Shown here piece by piece: positions 16,138 to 24,542 of a stretch of DNA of 50,130 nt (positions are counted from its first letter, which is position 1; each line of letters opens with the position of its first letter). Location: assembly GCA_021838785.1 (NCBI GenBank), contig JAKCCV010000024.1, positions 1 to 50,130 on the forward strand, in the 5' to 3' direction. The DNA comes from Acidobacteriota bacterium. Its GTDB lineage: Bacteria > Acidobacteriota > Terriglobia > UBA7540. Made by a program: the position numbers and the translations under genes. The notes below the pieces were generated by a model that worked only from the letters and a program-made list of their open reading frames with translations, did not search any database and was not told where the DNA came from.

Positions 16138-18522
16138 TCAGTACTCCATGGCCCAAATGGAGAGCGGACGCATGTAGGTCTGAGCGCGGAAGTTGCCCGT
16201 CGCATCCCAAGCCTCGGGCGTGCGAAACCAATAGCCCTTCTTTACATAGACCACGCGGTAGATGCCCCACGCCGTGCGATAAGCCTGCTGCGTCATGCCC
16301 TCCGATTTCATCAGTGACGCCAAGCCCAACGTCACGCCGGTCCAAACCTCCTGCGCTTGGTCGTTGGAGAGGAGCGTGCCATTGGGATTCATCCCGTTGA
16401 CCGCGCCCATTTTACCGTGCTCAAAGTCCATCACGTTATGCGTGAAGATGGTCTCGATCGCCTTGCGCTGCATGGCTTTGGGCACCAAGTTTCCCAGCCC
16501 GGTCAAGTTGGCGTACCACTGGCCCACCAGTTGATCGGCCATGATGCTGGATTTGTAGGGGCTTCCCGTGTCGAAATCAAAATAGTTGCCGTTCCATAAC
16601 TCCTTCACAAAATTCGGCTGCGCCTTGTTGTACCAGGCTTGGTATTTCAGCGCCGCTGCCCGGTCGCCCACTCGATCCGCCATCTGGACCGCTGCCTTCA
16701 AAGCGGCCAACCACAAACTGCCGCAGTAGGCGCTGGTGCCGCGCATCGGCCATGTGTCGTAAGTCTGATCGGGGATGCCTTGGTTCTGCGGAATGCCGTT
16801 GCCGGCCGTGTCAAATCGCTTGAGGTAATCGAGCGCCGCTTTCACATCCGGCCAGCAGTACTTCAGAAAAGCCATGTCATTGGCGCCCGTCAAGTCGAAG
16901 TCCCGCCAGACCTGCAAGACGTATTTGCTGTTCAAGTCCTTCCAAACGGTGACGTTCTGCCAATTGTACTGGTTCACCCGCATAATGGGATCTTCGATGG
17001 GGCTGCCAAGATCGTGCGGCAGCGCGCCCGCCACCTTGCGCGGCGCAATCGAATGATCCCAGCCAATCTGTTGGTATTGATGGTAGTTGAGAGGAACGGT
17101 ATCCGAAAACTGACGCATCTCCTCTTTTTCCAGCTTCGGCCACAGTTTCAGAAGCGCCCAAGAACCGTAGAAACGCACGTCGAGGGTGGAATAGTAAGGG
17201 TAATCGTAGCATTCGAGGTAGGTAAAATGATGGTACGGCGAGGTGGACACCTTGCCCACCTGGCCGTTTTCCCAAAATGTACCCCCGTCCACCAAATCGT
17301 AGAGTTCGTTGAATAGCATCCCCCGGTACCAGGCAGGTTTGGAAGCATCGGAAATGATCGGCTCCTGCCAACGGTCAATAGCCTGGCTCCAGGCGTGGTA
17401 CTTCTCCAGGCCCGTCGCCGCAATGCTGCGGCCCGCATCGCCCGAGGTTCCAAAAAACTTTGTGTAGCGTTTCCACCACCGTCGGCCGGCCCCGAATTGA
17501 ACAATCGGAAAATCCCACGCCAGCGCCATGGGGATGGCTTTCGATTCCCCCGCCTGGAGGGTAAAGCTGACGGCGATGGCTCCGCCGATGGCGTTGCCGC
17601 CCGAGCTCAGCCAGTTATGCGGAAGGTCATGCAGCGTCCCATTTCGTGCAAAGGTCTTCCAGACGCTGGCGCCGTCGCCGCTCGCGTCGAAGGTGGTTTG
17701 ATACGTGATGTGCGTGGAGCCGTCCTCAAGGCCGGCGATCACAAACTGGCCATCGGCATCCGTCTCCGGTGGCCCGGAGTGGACCCGGTCAAATTCAATG
17801 CCGACCATCGTCTGGCCATCGGGAAGCTTTTGCGTAAAGGCTCGATTGTAATCCCCCGAACCCAATTCCGGGCTTAGCTTCGGGCCAAATTGGGCAAACC
17901 AACCCACCATGTTCACCCATGAAAACATGAGCGAAACTTTCACCGGTTTCCCAGACGTATTCTTCGCGTGCCACACGAAGACGCCCAACGGGTAGCTGGT
18001 TTCCTTGTAATTGTTCGGCAGAATAGGCGAGAACTGCTCGCAAACCAGGTGAACCGGGAACGGCGCATAATCGTAGTCGAACCAGGCTTTGGGAAAAAGC
18101 GCGTAGTATTTTCCCGCGCCAACCGGGTAGCCCCAATTCCAAGCCGAGAGCGCGCGGCCGGGCTTGCCGGCTCGTAACACCACGGCGACGGGCTTTCCGC
18201 CCTGGGGCTGCTCAAAAGCCGCAAAAGCATCCGCCGGAATGGATTGGTATTTATGCACCCCAATTTTCATATTCCAAACCGCAAAATCCCCGCGATAAGT
18301 CCTCCCGATGGCCCCCGCTCCGAAGCCGCCGAGCGGGACGCCCTGCCAATAACCATCGTCAATGTTGCCGGGCACCCTGGTTACCCCGGGATGCGCCAGC
18401 GGTTCGCCGATGCCGCGGCTCCACGCCACGGACGGAATATGCTGGGCGAAGGCTCCAGCCCCACAGAAGAATGCAATAACTGCGACGCTCAGCCCCACCG
18501 TTGCGCGTTTCCAATTTTTCAC
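16138..18522 (-). CDS. Secreted GH116 beta-glucosidase/glucosylceramidase-type enzyme
   Basis: 794 residues with a clean signal peptide (basic start, VGLSVAVIAFFCGAGAFAQ). The N-terminal beta-sandwich begins with PLGGFGAGAIGRTYRGDF, the hallmark of GBA2-type proteins. The (alpha/alpha)6 domain holds YLECYDYPYYSTLDVRFYGS, where Glu437 is the expected nucleophile, and PDQTYDTWPMRGTSAYCGSLW, where Asp589 is the expected acid/base. The 152-residue spacing matches what I recall for characterised GH116 enzymes. Expected to cleave beta-linked glucose (or xylose/GlcNAc) from glycosides or glycolipids in the periplasm or outside. It is upstream of, and in line with, the methyltransferase and GH36-like genes. 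Confidence 0.9.
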   Translation of the reverse strand: MKNWKRATVGLSVAVIAFFCGAGAFAQHIPSVAWSRGIGEPLAHPGVTRVPGNIDDGYWQGVPLGGFGAGAIGRTYRGDFAVWNMKIGVHKYQSIPADAFAAFEQPQGGKPVAVVLRAGKPGRALSAWNWGYPVGAGKYYALFPKAWFDYDYAPFPVHLVCEQFSPILPNNYKETSYPLGVFVWHAKNTSGKPVKVSLMFSWVNMVGWFAQFGPKLSPELGSGDYNRAFTQKLPDGQTMVGIEFDRVHSGPPETDADGQFVIAGLEDGSTHITYQTTFDASGDGASVWKTFARNGTLHDLPHNWLSSGGNAIGGAIAVSFTLQAGESKAIPMALAWDFPIVQFGAGRRWWKRYTKFFGTSGDAGRSIAATGLEKYHAWSQAIDRWQEPIISDASKPAWYRGMLFNELYDLVDGGTFWENGQVGKVSTSPYHHFTYLECYDYPYYSTLDVRFYGSWALLKLWPKLEKEEMRQFSDTVPLNYHQYQQIGWDHSIAPRKVAGALPHDLGSPIEDPIMRVNQYNWQNVTVWKDLNSKYVLQVWRDFDLTGANDMAFLKYCWPDVKAALDYLKRFDTAGNGIPQNQGIPDQTYDTWPMRGTSAYCGSLWLAALKAAVQMADRVGDRAAALKYQAWYNKAQPNFVKELWNGNYFDFDTGSPYKSSIMADQLVGQWYANLTGLGNLVPKAMQRKAIETIFTHNVMDFEHGKMGAVNGMNPNGTLLSNDQAQEVWTGVTLGLASLMKSEGMTQQAYRTAWGIYRVVYVKKGYWFRTPEAWDATGNFRAQTYMRPLSIWAMEY

Positions 18523-18706
18523 CCTTCACCTCCCTCGAATTTCAATCTTGGCGGCGTGCCCAACAAACCGCGCCGAATGGGACACGTCTTTGCCCGCGCT
18601 CATCAAACCAACGGTGTTGGGCCCTCTGCCTCAACTAGTTCATTCAGGATCTCAGACGTAGCAAGAAGGCCGCAAGCTCGCATCAAGTGAAGCCACCCCG
18701 ATCGGT

Positions 18707-19186
18707 TCATGGCACGGCCGCCTTCGGAGCACTTAGGCTATAGTTGCGCGCATCCCCTGCTCCCGCCGAGACAATGTGGATAATCGAGACCCACCGTTGC
18801 AGCCGGTAATGCCCCTTGCGAAAGAGCCAATAGGAGACCGCCACTGACGCCACGAATCCCGCCGCCTCGATCCCGGCAAACAACGGCTTATTGTCCACTA
18901 TGCTGTTGGTCAAGAGAACTTCGTTGTGACCGCGCTCGCGGAAATGCTCGGTGGAAGTAAAGTCGAGCACACGCACGGCGGCGACGCCGGTGAACAGTGC
19001 CAGGTTCGTCCGATCAAAGAAGCGACGAGGCCGGCCGGTTGGCCGAACCGAACGCGGCCTCAGTTGCGTCGGCGGGCTTGCCGCTACCGGCGACCTGCGC
19101 GGTAGTCGGGATTGCGCGCCGGCCTTCATGGCGAACAGCAAAAGCACAGCCATCCACCGGACGAATTGGGGTTCCCTTCGCGCCAT
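18707..19186 (-). CDS. Exported hydrophobic protein, unknown function
   Basis: Starting at the ATG at 19186 gives a typical signal peptide (REPQFVRWMAVLLLFAMKAGAQS). The upstream 40 codons of open frame look non-coding (Arg/Pro-rich). The mature part has a Pro/Arg linker, then a region with two or three hydrophobic helices (LALFTGVAAVRVLDF, FAGIEAAGFVASVAVSYWLF, WVSIIHIVSAG) separated by RERGHNEVLLTNSIVDNKPLF. I recognise no named domain. It is the gene after the unrecognised secreted protein at 19303 on the same strand. Confidence 0.6.
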   Translation of the reverse strand: MARREPQFVRWMAVLLLFAMKAGAQSRLPRRSPVAASPPTQLRPRSVRPTGRPRRFFDRTNLALFTGVAAVRVLDFTSTEHFRERGHNEVLLTNSIVDNKPLFAGIEAAGFVASVAVSYWLFRKGHYRLQRWVSIIHIVSAGAGDARNYSLSAPKAAVP

Positions 19187-19302
19187 TTCATTGCCGAGCC
19201 GAGTCGTGCCGTTCCTGCGGGCACGGTTCGCACCCAGACAGCACCGCGCAAGGCTTGGCCTCGGCAGTAAAGCCCGCGGCGATGATTGCCTCAAAAAGCG
19301 GG

Positions 19303-20958
19303 TCACTCCACGATAATCAGGCTATGTGGAGGCAAACGCAGCGTTTCTCCATCGGAGGCCAGCGCGGCGCCGTTGGCCGCGAAAATTTGCGTCCGGCGCG
19401 AAGCCATTCCGCCCATCTCCACGTGGCAGGCCACGGGCAACTCCGTGTAGTTCATCACCGCTACCCGCCCTTGCATGGGGAATACCGCCACGCGCGGCGG
19501 GGCATCCAAGGAGGTCGGGGCAAAATTTGCCACGGCGCGCCGCAGGTTATAGAGGGCTGCTCGCAACTCCGGGGTCAACTGCGCAATGCGGTCTTCAGAA
19601 TCCACGCGCGTCAACTGCGGCAGGGCATCGGAAAAAATGATGATTTCACCCGGCCCGGCTTTGATCTTCTCGACCAATTGCCCCTTCGGAAGCTCCAGAG
19701 AACCGTAGGCCGCCAAGCGCGGATCTAAATTCAGTCGGTGGGCCAGTCCTTGAGTCAGAAAGGCTGTTCTGCCCGCCTGAAGAAAACGTTTCAACTCCGG
19801 CACAAATTCCGGGTCGTGCATCGCATACTCCGCGAACATCGCTGCCCGGGCTTGGGAAGGAAACGTGGCCGTCGGAACCAGCGGAATGCCCAGCATTCCG
19901 ATTTGATCAAAAATATAGGGCTCCGTCCCTGGGCTGCTCGAAATGGGCTTGTAGGCGGCAATGCCTTGCCAATGGCCGACAAGTTTGCCGAGAGCGTCAA
20001 GCTGCGGCTCCGCAAGCCGCAAAGCTTTGGCCTGCGCGTGGTACCGCGGCGAAATGAGTGACCCATAGTGAAACAGGAAAACTTCTTTCGCGCCGGCAAG
20101 CACCGTCGTCCAAGCCTGATCCATGTAAAAGGCCGCGTCCGTACCATAAGGATCAAACCAGCCACCGCCGGTCTTGGGCCCGCCGATCTGGGAAAGCCAG
20201 CGGTAAAGGAAAAATCCCTCATACTGCTGCTTGTGACCCCAGTGACGCGAGGCCGGATTGCGCGTCTCCGTCCCTACCCAGATGCGGTTGTAAAGCGCGG
20301 TTTCCTTGTCCACCACATAGCCGCGATTTTGATATTCGTCGTACCATTGCGGATATTTCAGGATGATCTGCACCTTGGGATTCACCGCGCGGGCGGGCGC
20401 CAGCACATCCTGCCGGCTCACGCGCACCATCAGGCGATCCCGGTATTGCGTCCAGCTCATCGAGCCTTTGGCGGCGGAACATTCCGAGCATTGGCAATCC
20501 GTGAAGAAGAAATCATCAATGATGATTTCGTTGAAGAGGCTGGCGGCATACCGAAAGATAGAGGCTAAATGCTGCTGGTTGGCGAGGTTGGTGTAGCAGG
20601 CGACGATCTTCCAGCCGGTGGACGGTTTCCCGAGGTCGGTCGTGGCCACGCAACCCGAAACCCGAATGCCCGCGCGCCGGAAGAAGTCGCGAGCCTCGCG
20701 CAGCGTCTGGGCATCTGCTTGATAGCCGTCTCGGAAAACCTCGAGGTACACCTTAGTGATGTGCATCCTCCGACAAAACGCCAACGCCGCCTCGCGTCCG
20801 GCGGGCGTTGCCAGATCGTCTCGCACGTCCTGCGCCGTGAAGAGTGTTTCCCACTCAATCGCGCGCAATGACGGTGCCGTGGCCAGCAGCAGCAGCAGCA
20901 GCACCGGCAGAATTCGCACCGCCCGATGCTTCAGCAGAACAAAAAACCGTAGTCCCAT
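19303..20958 (-). CDS. Secreted TIM-barrel-like protein of unknown function
   Basis: With the ATG at 20958 (AGGAGG 12 nt upstream) it has a signal peptide with a long Leu run (ILPVLLLLLLATAPSLRA). The mature part starts like sugar-hydrolase barrels: ITKVYLEVFRDGYQ, then FFRRAGIRVSGCVATTD, LFNEIIIDDFFFTDCQCSEC (two strand-end Asp and a Cys triad), VNPKVQIILKYPQWYDEYQ, NRIWVGTETRN, AKEVFLFHYGSL. The C-terminal ~100 residues look like a beta-sandwich. Strand-end acidic residues suggest a glycoside hydrolase-like barrel, but no family is recognised and catalytic residues cannot be assigned. It sits among glycosidase genes and is divergent from the Fur-family gene. Confidence 0.7.
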   Translation of the reverse strand: MGLRFFVLLKHRAVRILPVLLLLLLATAPSLRAIEWETLFTAQDVRDDLATPAGREAALAFCRRMHITKVYLEVFRDGYQADAQTLREARDFFRRAGIRVSGCVATTDLGKPSTGWKIVACYTNLANQQHLASIFRYAASLFNEIIIDDFFFTDCQCSECSAAKGSMSWTQYRDRLMVRVSRQDVLAPARAVNPKVQIILKYPQWYDEYQNRGYVVDKETALYNRIWVGTETRNPASRHWGHKQQYEGFFLYRWLSQIGGPKTGGGWFDPYGTDAAFYMDQAWTTVLAGAKEVFLFHYGSLISPRYHAQAKALRLAEPQLDALGKLVGHWQGIAAYKPISSSPGTEPYIFDQIGMLGIPLVPTATFPSQARAAMFAEYAMHDPEFVPELKRFLQAGRTAFLTQGLAHRLNLDPRLAAYGSLELPKGQLVEKIKAGPGEIIIFSDALPQLTRVDSEDRIAQLTPELRAALYNLRRAVANFAPTSLDAPPRVAVFPMQGRVAVMNYTELPVACHVEMGGMASRRTQIFAANGAALASDGETLRLPPHSLIIVE

Positions 20959-21060
20959 ATGCGAACACAACCTCCTGGCGGTAGAGCCATGCAGCATAAC
21001 GACCGCCATCCCGCCTGTCAACCCTGGATTGGGAGCGGATGTGGAGTCGCGAAAATAGGG

Positions 21061-21089
21061 TTGACAGTATTTCGGCAATCTGGCATAAT
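21061..21089 (+). promoter_or_regulatory. Sigma-70-type promoter of the Fur-family gene
   Basis: A perfect -35 hexamer TTGACA (21061-21066), a 17-nt spacer and CATAAT (21084-21089). Transcription would begin near 21096, inside the palindrome at 21093-21113, so a repressor bound there would block initiation. The leader to the ATG at 21117 would be only about 20 nt. Confidence 0.85.
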
Positions 21090-21092
21090 CTT

Positions 21093-21113
21093 AGTTGCGA
21101 ATTATTCGCAACT
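21093..21113. promoter_or_regulatory. Perfect palindromic operator, probably for the Fur-family regulator itself
   Basis: A 21-bp perfect inverted repeat, half-sites AGTTGCGAAT and ATTCGCAACT around a central T. It overlaps the predicted transcription start directly downstream of the -10 box. Size, dyad symmetry and AT-rich centre suit a Fur-superfamily dimer, so autoregulation is likely. It is not a standard enterobacterial Fur box. The central 11 bp recur at 32116-32126. Confidence 0.75.
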
Positions 21114-21116
21114 GGA

Positions 21117-21596
21117 ATGGTTCTCGCAAAACACTTGAAACAGCGATGTGCCGTTCGGAATGAATTGCGGGCCCACGGCTTACGCATGACGCGCCAACGG
21201 CAAGTGATCGCCGACGTGTTGCAAAAGGCGGGCGAGCATCTGGATGCGGCGGAAGTTTGGCGGCGGGCGCGGCAGCAACTACCGGGTTTGCATTTAGCCA
21301 CGGTGTACCGCTCGCTGGAGTCGCTGAAAAAGCTGGGCATCATTGATGAGTTGGACCTGATGCACTACCGGGGTACGGGTCACTACTACGAAGCCCGCAC
21401 CAACAAGGACCATATTCACTTTACCTGCCAGCGGTGCGGAGGGGTGCTCGAGATTCAAACTTCGCTGTTTGAGAAATTGAAGGCACAAATTGAAGGCCGA
21501 CACGGCCTGACGATCCGCGTGGCCCGGCTCGAGCTGGGCGGAGTGTGTGGGAGTTGCGCCTCGACAGAGGACCAAACGCCCCACGCCGCCGCCTGA
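21117..21596 (+). CDS. Fur-superfamily metal-responsive repressor
   Basis: 159 residues. The winged-helix N-terminal domain includes GLRMTRQRQVIADVLQKAGEHLDAAEVW and LHLATVYRSLESLKKLGII. The C-terminal dimerisation domain has GHYYEARTNKDHIHFTCQRCG (Cys104, Cys107) and GGVCGSC (Cys144, Cys147), the structural zinc site, plus several His for the sensing site. By eye I cannot tell Fur, Zur, Mur and PerR apart. I set the start at the ATG at 21117 because the longer open frame (to 21039) would extend across the promoter and operator. The neighbouring OMP/cytochrome/NRAMP-like unit 185 nt downstream on the same strand is a plausible target, pointing to manganese, iron or a related divalent metal. 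Confidence 0.92.
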   Translation: MVLAKHLKQRCAVRNELRAHGLRMTRQRQVIADVLQKAGEHLDAAEVWRRARQQLPGLHLATVYRSLESLKKLGIIDELDLMHYRGTGHYYEARTNKDHIHFTCQRCGGVLEIQTSLFEKLKAQIEGRHGLTIRVARLELGGVCGSCASTEDQTPHAAA

Positions 21597-21781
21597 GCAC
21601 AACAAAAGAGCGAGCTGGCCCCGGTTGCCGCAACAACCGGGGCCACGAACAACGGGTGACGATGTGGCAAACCGTCTTCGAGGAGTCTTGTATCACCAAA
21701 ACACGGTTGCCGCAAGCCGCCCTCCCTGTCGCCGGGACATTCATGAAAGCATTGCCCGCCTCTCTACGACAAGGTAAGGTT

Positions 21782-22669
21782 ATGTCACAGACCAGGCTGT
21801 CGAGAAGGCTTCTTACGGTTGTAGCGATGCTCCTTTGGAGTGCCCTGGCCTATGCTCAGGAGAGTCCCTACTTCGTGACCTATGATCATTACCTTGAGGA
21901 GCCGGGAAATCTGGAAGTTGAATATTTTTCGACCTTCGGCACACAGCGCCACGGGAACGATTTCATTGCCCCTTGGGCAGAATTGGAATACGGGGTTAAC
22001 GGGTGGTGGACGACAGAGTTTTACCTTGATAGCCAGGGCACCTTCAACGACAGCATCTTGTTTACCGGGTTCCGCTGGGAGAATCGTTTTCGACCTTTGA
22101 CCCTCGAGCACATAGTCAACCCCGTCATTTACATTGAGTATGAGCAGACGAATGGCGCCGACAAAATTCTCAAAGAGGTTGAAGGACATGATGTGGAGGC
22201 GGATTTTGCCCCCTCGAACGCTGCGCTCCGCCGCGAGCATGACCATGAGGTCGAGTTGAAACTGATTCTTTCTAAATCCTTTCACGGCTGGAACATGGCG
22301 TTAAATCCTTTGGGCACCAAGAATCTTTCACCTGACCAGCCATGGGAATTTGGCTATGCGATGGGCGTAAGTCGCCCGCTCGCTTTGGCAGCTTCACCCC
22401 GTGCGTGCAACCTTTGCCCGGAGAATTTTGTCGTCGGGGCCGAAATGTACGGCGGCCTGGGCGATGTGACAAGCTTTGGGCTGCACGACACGTCGCAATA
22501 CCTCGCTCCGGTCGCCGCCTGGAATTTTCCCTCCGGCTGGACGCTGCGGCTATCCCCGGGATTCGGCTTAAACCACAACAGCCATCAATTTCTGCTACGG
22601 TGGGGCTTGTCACGAGAAATTTCCGGCTTTTCCGAGATACTGCGGGCGTGGTGGCAAGGAGAAGATTAA
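21782..22669 (+). CDS. Probable outer-membrane beta-barrel protein
   Basis: 295 residues from the ATG at 21782 (AAGG just upstream), with a clear signal peptide (SRRLLTVVAMLLWSALAYAQES). The mature protein has alternating hydrophobic/polar strands with many aromatic residues, e.g. LEVEYFSTFGT, WAELEYGVNGWWTTEFYLD, VIYIEYEQ and a terminal FLLRWGLSREI, consistent with a beta-barrel. A His/Asp/Glu-rich stretch (VEGHDVEADF... RREHDHEVELKL) and a CNLCPE motif could contact metal or a cytochrome. Not a family I can name. Its stop codon abuts the ATG of the cytochrome c gene. Open frame continues far upstream (to 21545), overlapping the end of the Fur gene, but that part looks non-coding. Confidence 0.75.
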   Translation: MSQTRLSRRLLTVVAMLLWSALAYAQESPYFVTYDHYLEEPGNLEVEYFSTFGTQRHGNDFIAPWAELEYGVNGWWTTEFYLDSQGTFNDSILFTGFRWENRFRPLTLEHIVNPVIYIEYEQTNGADKILKEVEGHDVEADFAPSNAALRREHDHEVELKLILSKSFHGWNMALNPLGTKNLSPDQPWEFGYAMGVSRPLALAASPRACNLCPENFVVGAEMYGGLGDVTSFGLHDTSQYLAPVAAWNFPSGWTLRLSPGFGLNHNSHQFLLRWGLSREISGFSEILRAWWQGED

Positions 22670-23152
22670 ATGCAAACTTCTTTTAGCGCTCTCAGGATAA
22701 GATTCATTCTCAGCCTAGCCACGGTTTCTGGATTCGGCACCATCTTCGTGCAGGGACAACAACCCGCTGTCGCGCTGAGGGTTCCCGCCAAAGTCCTCGC
22801 GCGGCCCAATCCTTTCGCGGGAAACTCGCGGGACCGAGCCGCCGGCCAAAAACTTTTTGAGGAGCACTGCGCCCAGTGCCATGGGGCGACGGCCGACGGT
22901 AGCGCGCGAGGCCCGAGCCTCCTTCGCCTTAAGGTTCAGCGGGTACCGCCGGGCGCGTTGTTCTGGATTTTGAGCAACGGCATCGTCCGGCATGGCATGC
23001 CGGATTGGTCCAACCTGCCCGAGCCGGAACGATGGCAAATTGTGACCTTCTTGAGGTCGCATAAAGCACGTAAGGACCATGACGGCCCAGGAAAGAAACC
23101 GACTCGTTGCCACATCCACTGGGAAATTGACCGTCGAGGACCGTCACTTTGA
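22670..23152 (+). CDS. Exported monoheme c-type cytochrome
   Basis: 160 residues with an N-terminal membrane/signal segment (FILSLATVSGFGTIFVQGQ). One heme c site CAQCH (Cys67, Cys70, His71) is preceded by GQKLFEEHC; Met110 in IVRHGMPDW is the likely distal ligand; PEPERWQIVTFLRSH is the closing helix of class I cytochromes. After about residue 130 there is a basic, His-containing tail. The ATG follows the previous stop codon without a gap, and the stop codon overlaps the TTG of the transporter gene (TTGA), so all three are probably translated as one coupled unit. It would act in the periplasm as an electron carrier. Confidence 0.9.
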   Translation: MQTSFSALRIRFILSLATVSGFGTIFVQGQQPAVALRVPAKVLARPNPFAGNSRDRAAGQKLFEEHCAQCHGATADGSARGPSLLRLKVQRVPPGALFWILSNGIVRHGMPDWSNLPEPERWQIVTFLRSHKARKDHDGPGKKPTRCHIHWEIDRRGPSL

Positions 23153-24402
23153 GCCCTGAAAAGAACCCCCCGAGCCGCGCCCGCATCCTGCTGCGTCGTT
23201 TTCTTGGCTTTCTAGCGGTGCTGGGCCCCGGGCAAATGGTGATGATGGCCGATACGGACGTTGGCAGCGTCATTACCGCCGCCCAGAGTGGAGCCCGCTG
23301 GGGCTATGCCCTGCTGCCACTACAACTTCTGCTGGTGCCGGTTTTGTTTGTCGTTCAGGAATTAACGGTGCGATTAGGCATATTTACGGGCAAGGGTCAC
23401 GGCGAACTGATTCGGGAGCGCTACGGAGCGTTCTGGGGCTGGGTGTCGGTGGGCGGATTGACGATCGCGATTGCCGGGGCGATGGTTTCCGAGTTCTCCG
23501 GCGTTGCGGGCGTCGGAGAATTGCTCGGTGTCTCACGCGCCACGAGCTTGACGCTCGCGGTGGGCTTTTTGCTGGTCGTAGTTTGGGCAGGCTCGTATCG
23601 AAGGGTCGAGCGGATTGCCATGGCTCTCGGCGCTTTTGAATTGGCGTTTCTTTGGGTAGCTGTGAAAGCGCACCCGACCACTTCGCTGGCAGCCGCGTTG
23701 CCGGACACTCCTTGGCATAGCGCCGGCTTTCGATATCTCGCGGCGGCAAACATCGGCGCGGTGATCATGCCGTGGATGATCTTTTTCCAGCAGTCGGCGG
23801 TGGTGGACAAACGCCTCCAGTCGCAGCATCTTCGGGCGGCGCGGTGGGACACAGCGCTCGGCTCCGTGGTCACCCAGATAATCATGATTGCCGTGCTGGT
23901 AACCACGGCCGCCACGCTCGGTGCCGATCACCGCAGGGTGTCACTCACTTCGGTAGGCGAGATTGCCCAGGCGTTGATTCCCTATCTCGGACAGGAAACG
24001 GGCCGACTGGTCTTCGGGTTGGGCATTTTGGGGGCGGGCTTTGTGGCCATTATCGTCACGTCGCTCGCCGCCGCGTGGGGCATCGGGGAAATGACCGGTT
24101 ATAAGCATTCGCTCGAGAATCGCATTCGGGAAGCGCCCTGGTTCTATAGCGTTTACACGATGGCCGTAGTTGGGGCGGCCGTACTGGTGGCCCGCGTGCC
24201 CAACCTGATCGCGCTCAATATAGCGATTGAGGTTATGAACGCCTTGCTTTTGCCGCTGGTGCTCGGCTTTTTAGTTTTGCTGGCGGTGCGCATGTTGCCG
24301 GAGGAGCATCGCCTGCGCGGGGCGCGGCTTTGGATGGTCGCCGCCACCTGCGCCATTACCAGCGGCGTCGGCCTCTGGTGCGCGCTCAGCAGCATTCTCT
24401 GA
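23149..24402 (+). CDS. NRAMP-related divalent metal transporter with altered metal-site motifs
   Basis: 417 residues, about 11 hydrophobic helices, LeuT-type NRAMP pattern. TM1 begins GPGQMVMMADTDVGSVITAAQSG: the canonical DPGN is replaced by DTDVGS (Asp35, Asp37). TM6 has GAVIMPWMIFFQQSAVVD: the canonical MPHN becomes MPWM (Met207-Met210). The fold and general spacing are kept, so it is a transporter of the family, but metal choice cannot be assumed to be Mn/Fe. Start: TTG at 23149, in a 4-nt overlap with the cytochrome stop, with GAGGA about 10 nt upstream. Probably imports a divalent cation across the inner membrane with protons. Confidence 0.88.
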   Translation: MSPEKNPPSRARILLRRFLGFLAVLGPGQMVMMADTDVGSVITAAQSGARWGYALLPLQLLLVPVLFVVQELTVRLGIFTGKGHGELIRERYGAFWGWVSVGGLTIAIAGAMVSEFSGVAGVGELLGVSRATSLTLAVGFLLVVVWAGSYRRVERIAMALGAFELAFLWVAVKAHPTTSLAAALPDTPWHSAGFRYLAAANIGAVIMPWMIFFQQSAVVDKRLQSQHLRAARWDTALGSVVTQIIMIAVLVTTAATLGADHRRVSLTSVGEIAQALIPYLGQETGRLVFGLGILGAGFVAIIVTSLAAAWGIGEMTGYKHSLENRIREAPWFYSVYTMAVVGAAVLVARVPNLIALNIAIEVMNALLLPLVLGFLVLLAVRMLPEEHRLRGARLWMVAATCAITSGVGLWCALSSIL

Positions 24403-24542
24403 CCCATGCTTCGGCCCGATCGGTTCGCCGTCGGATCTTCCGCCGTCTCCCTTCGTTTCGCATCGCCTAGCCTAGCCTTCTCCGGTCTTCCCCATCGTCA
24501 TCCCAGTTTCCATGATAGAGTGAATCTAGTCTAACGTCTATG

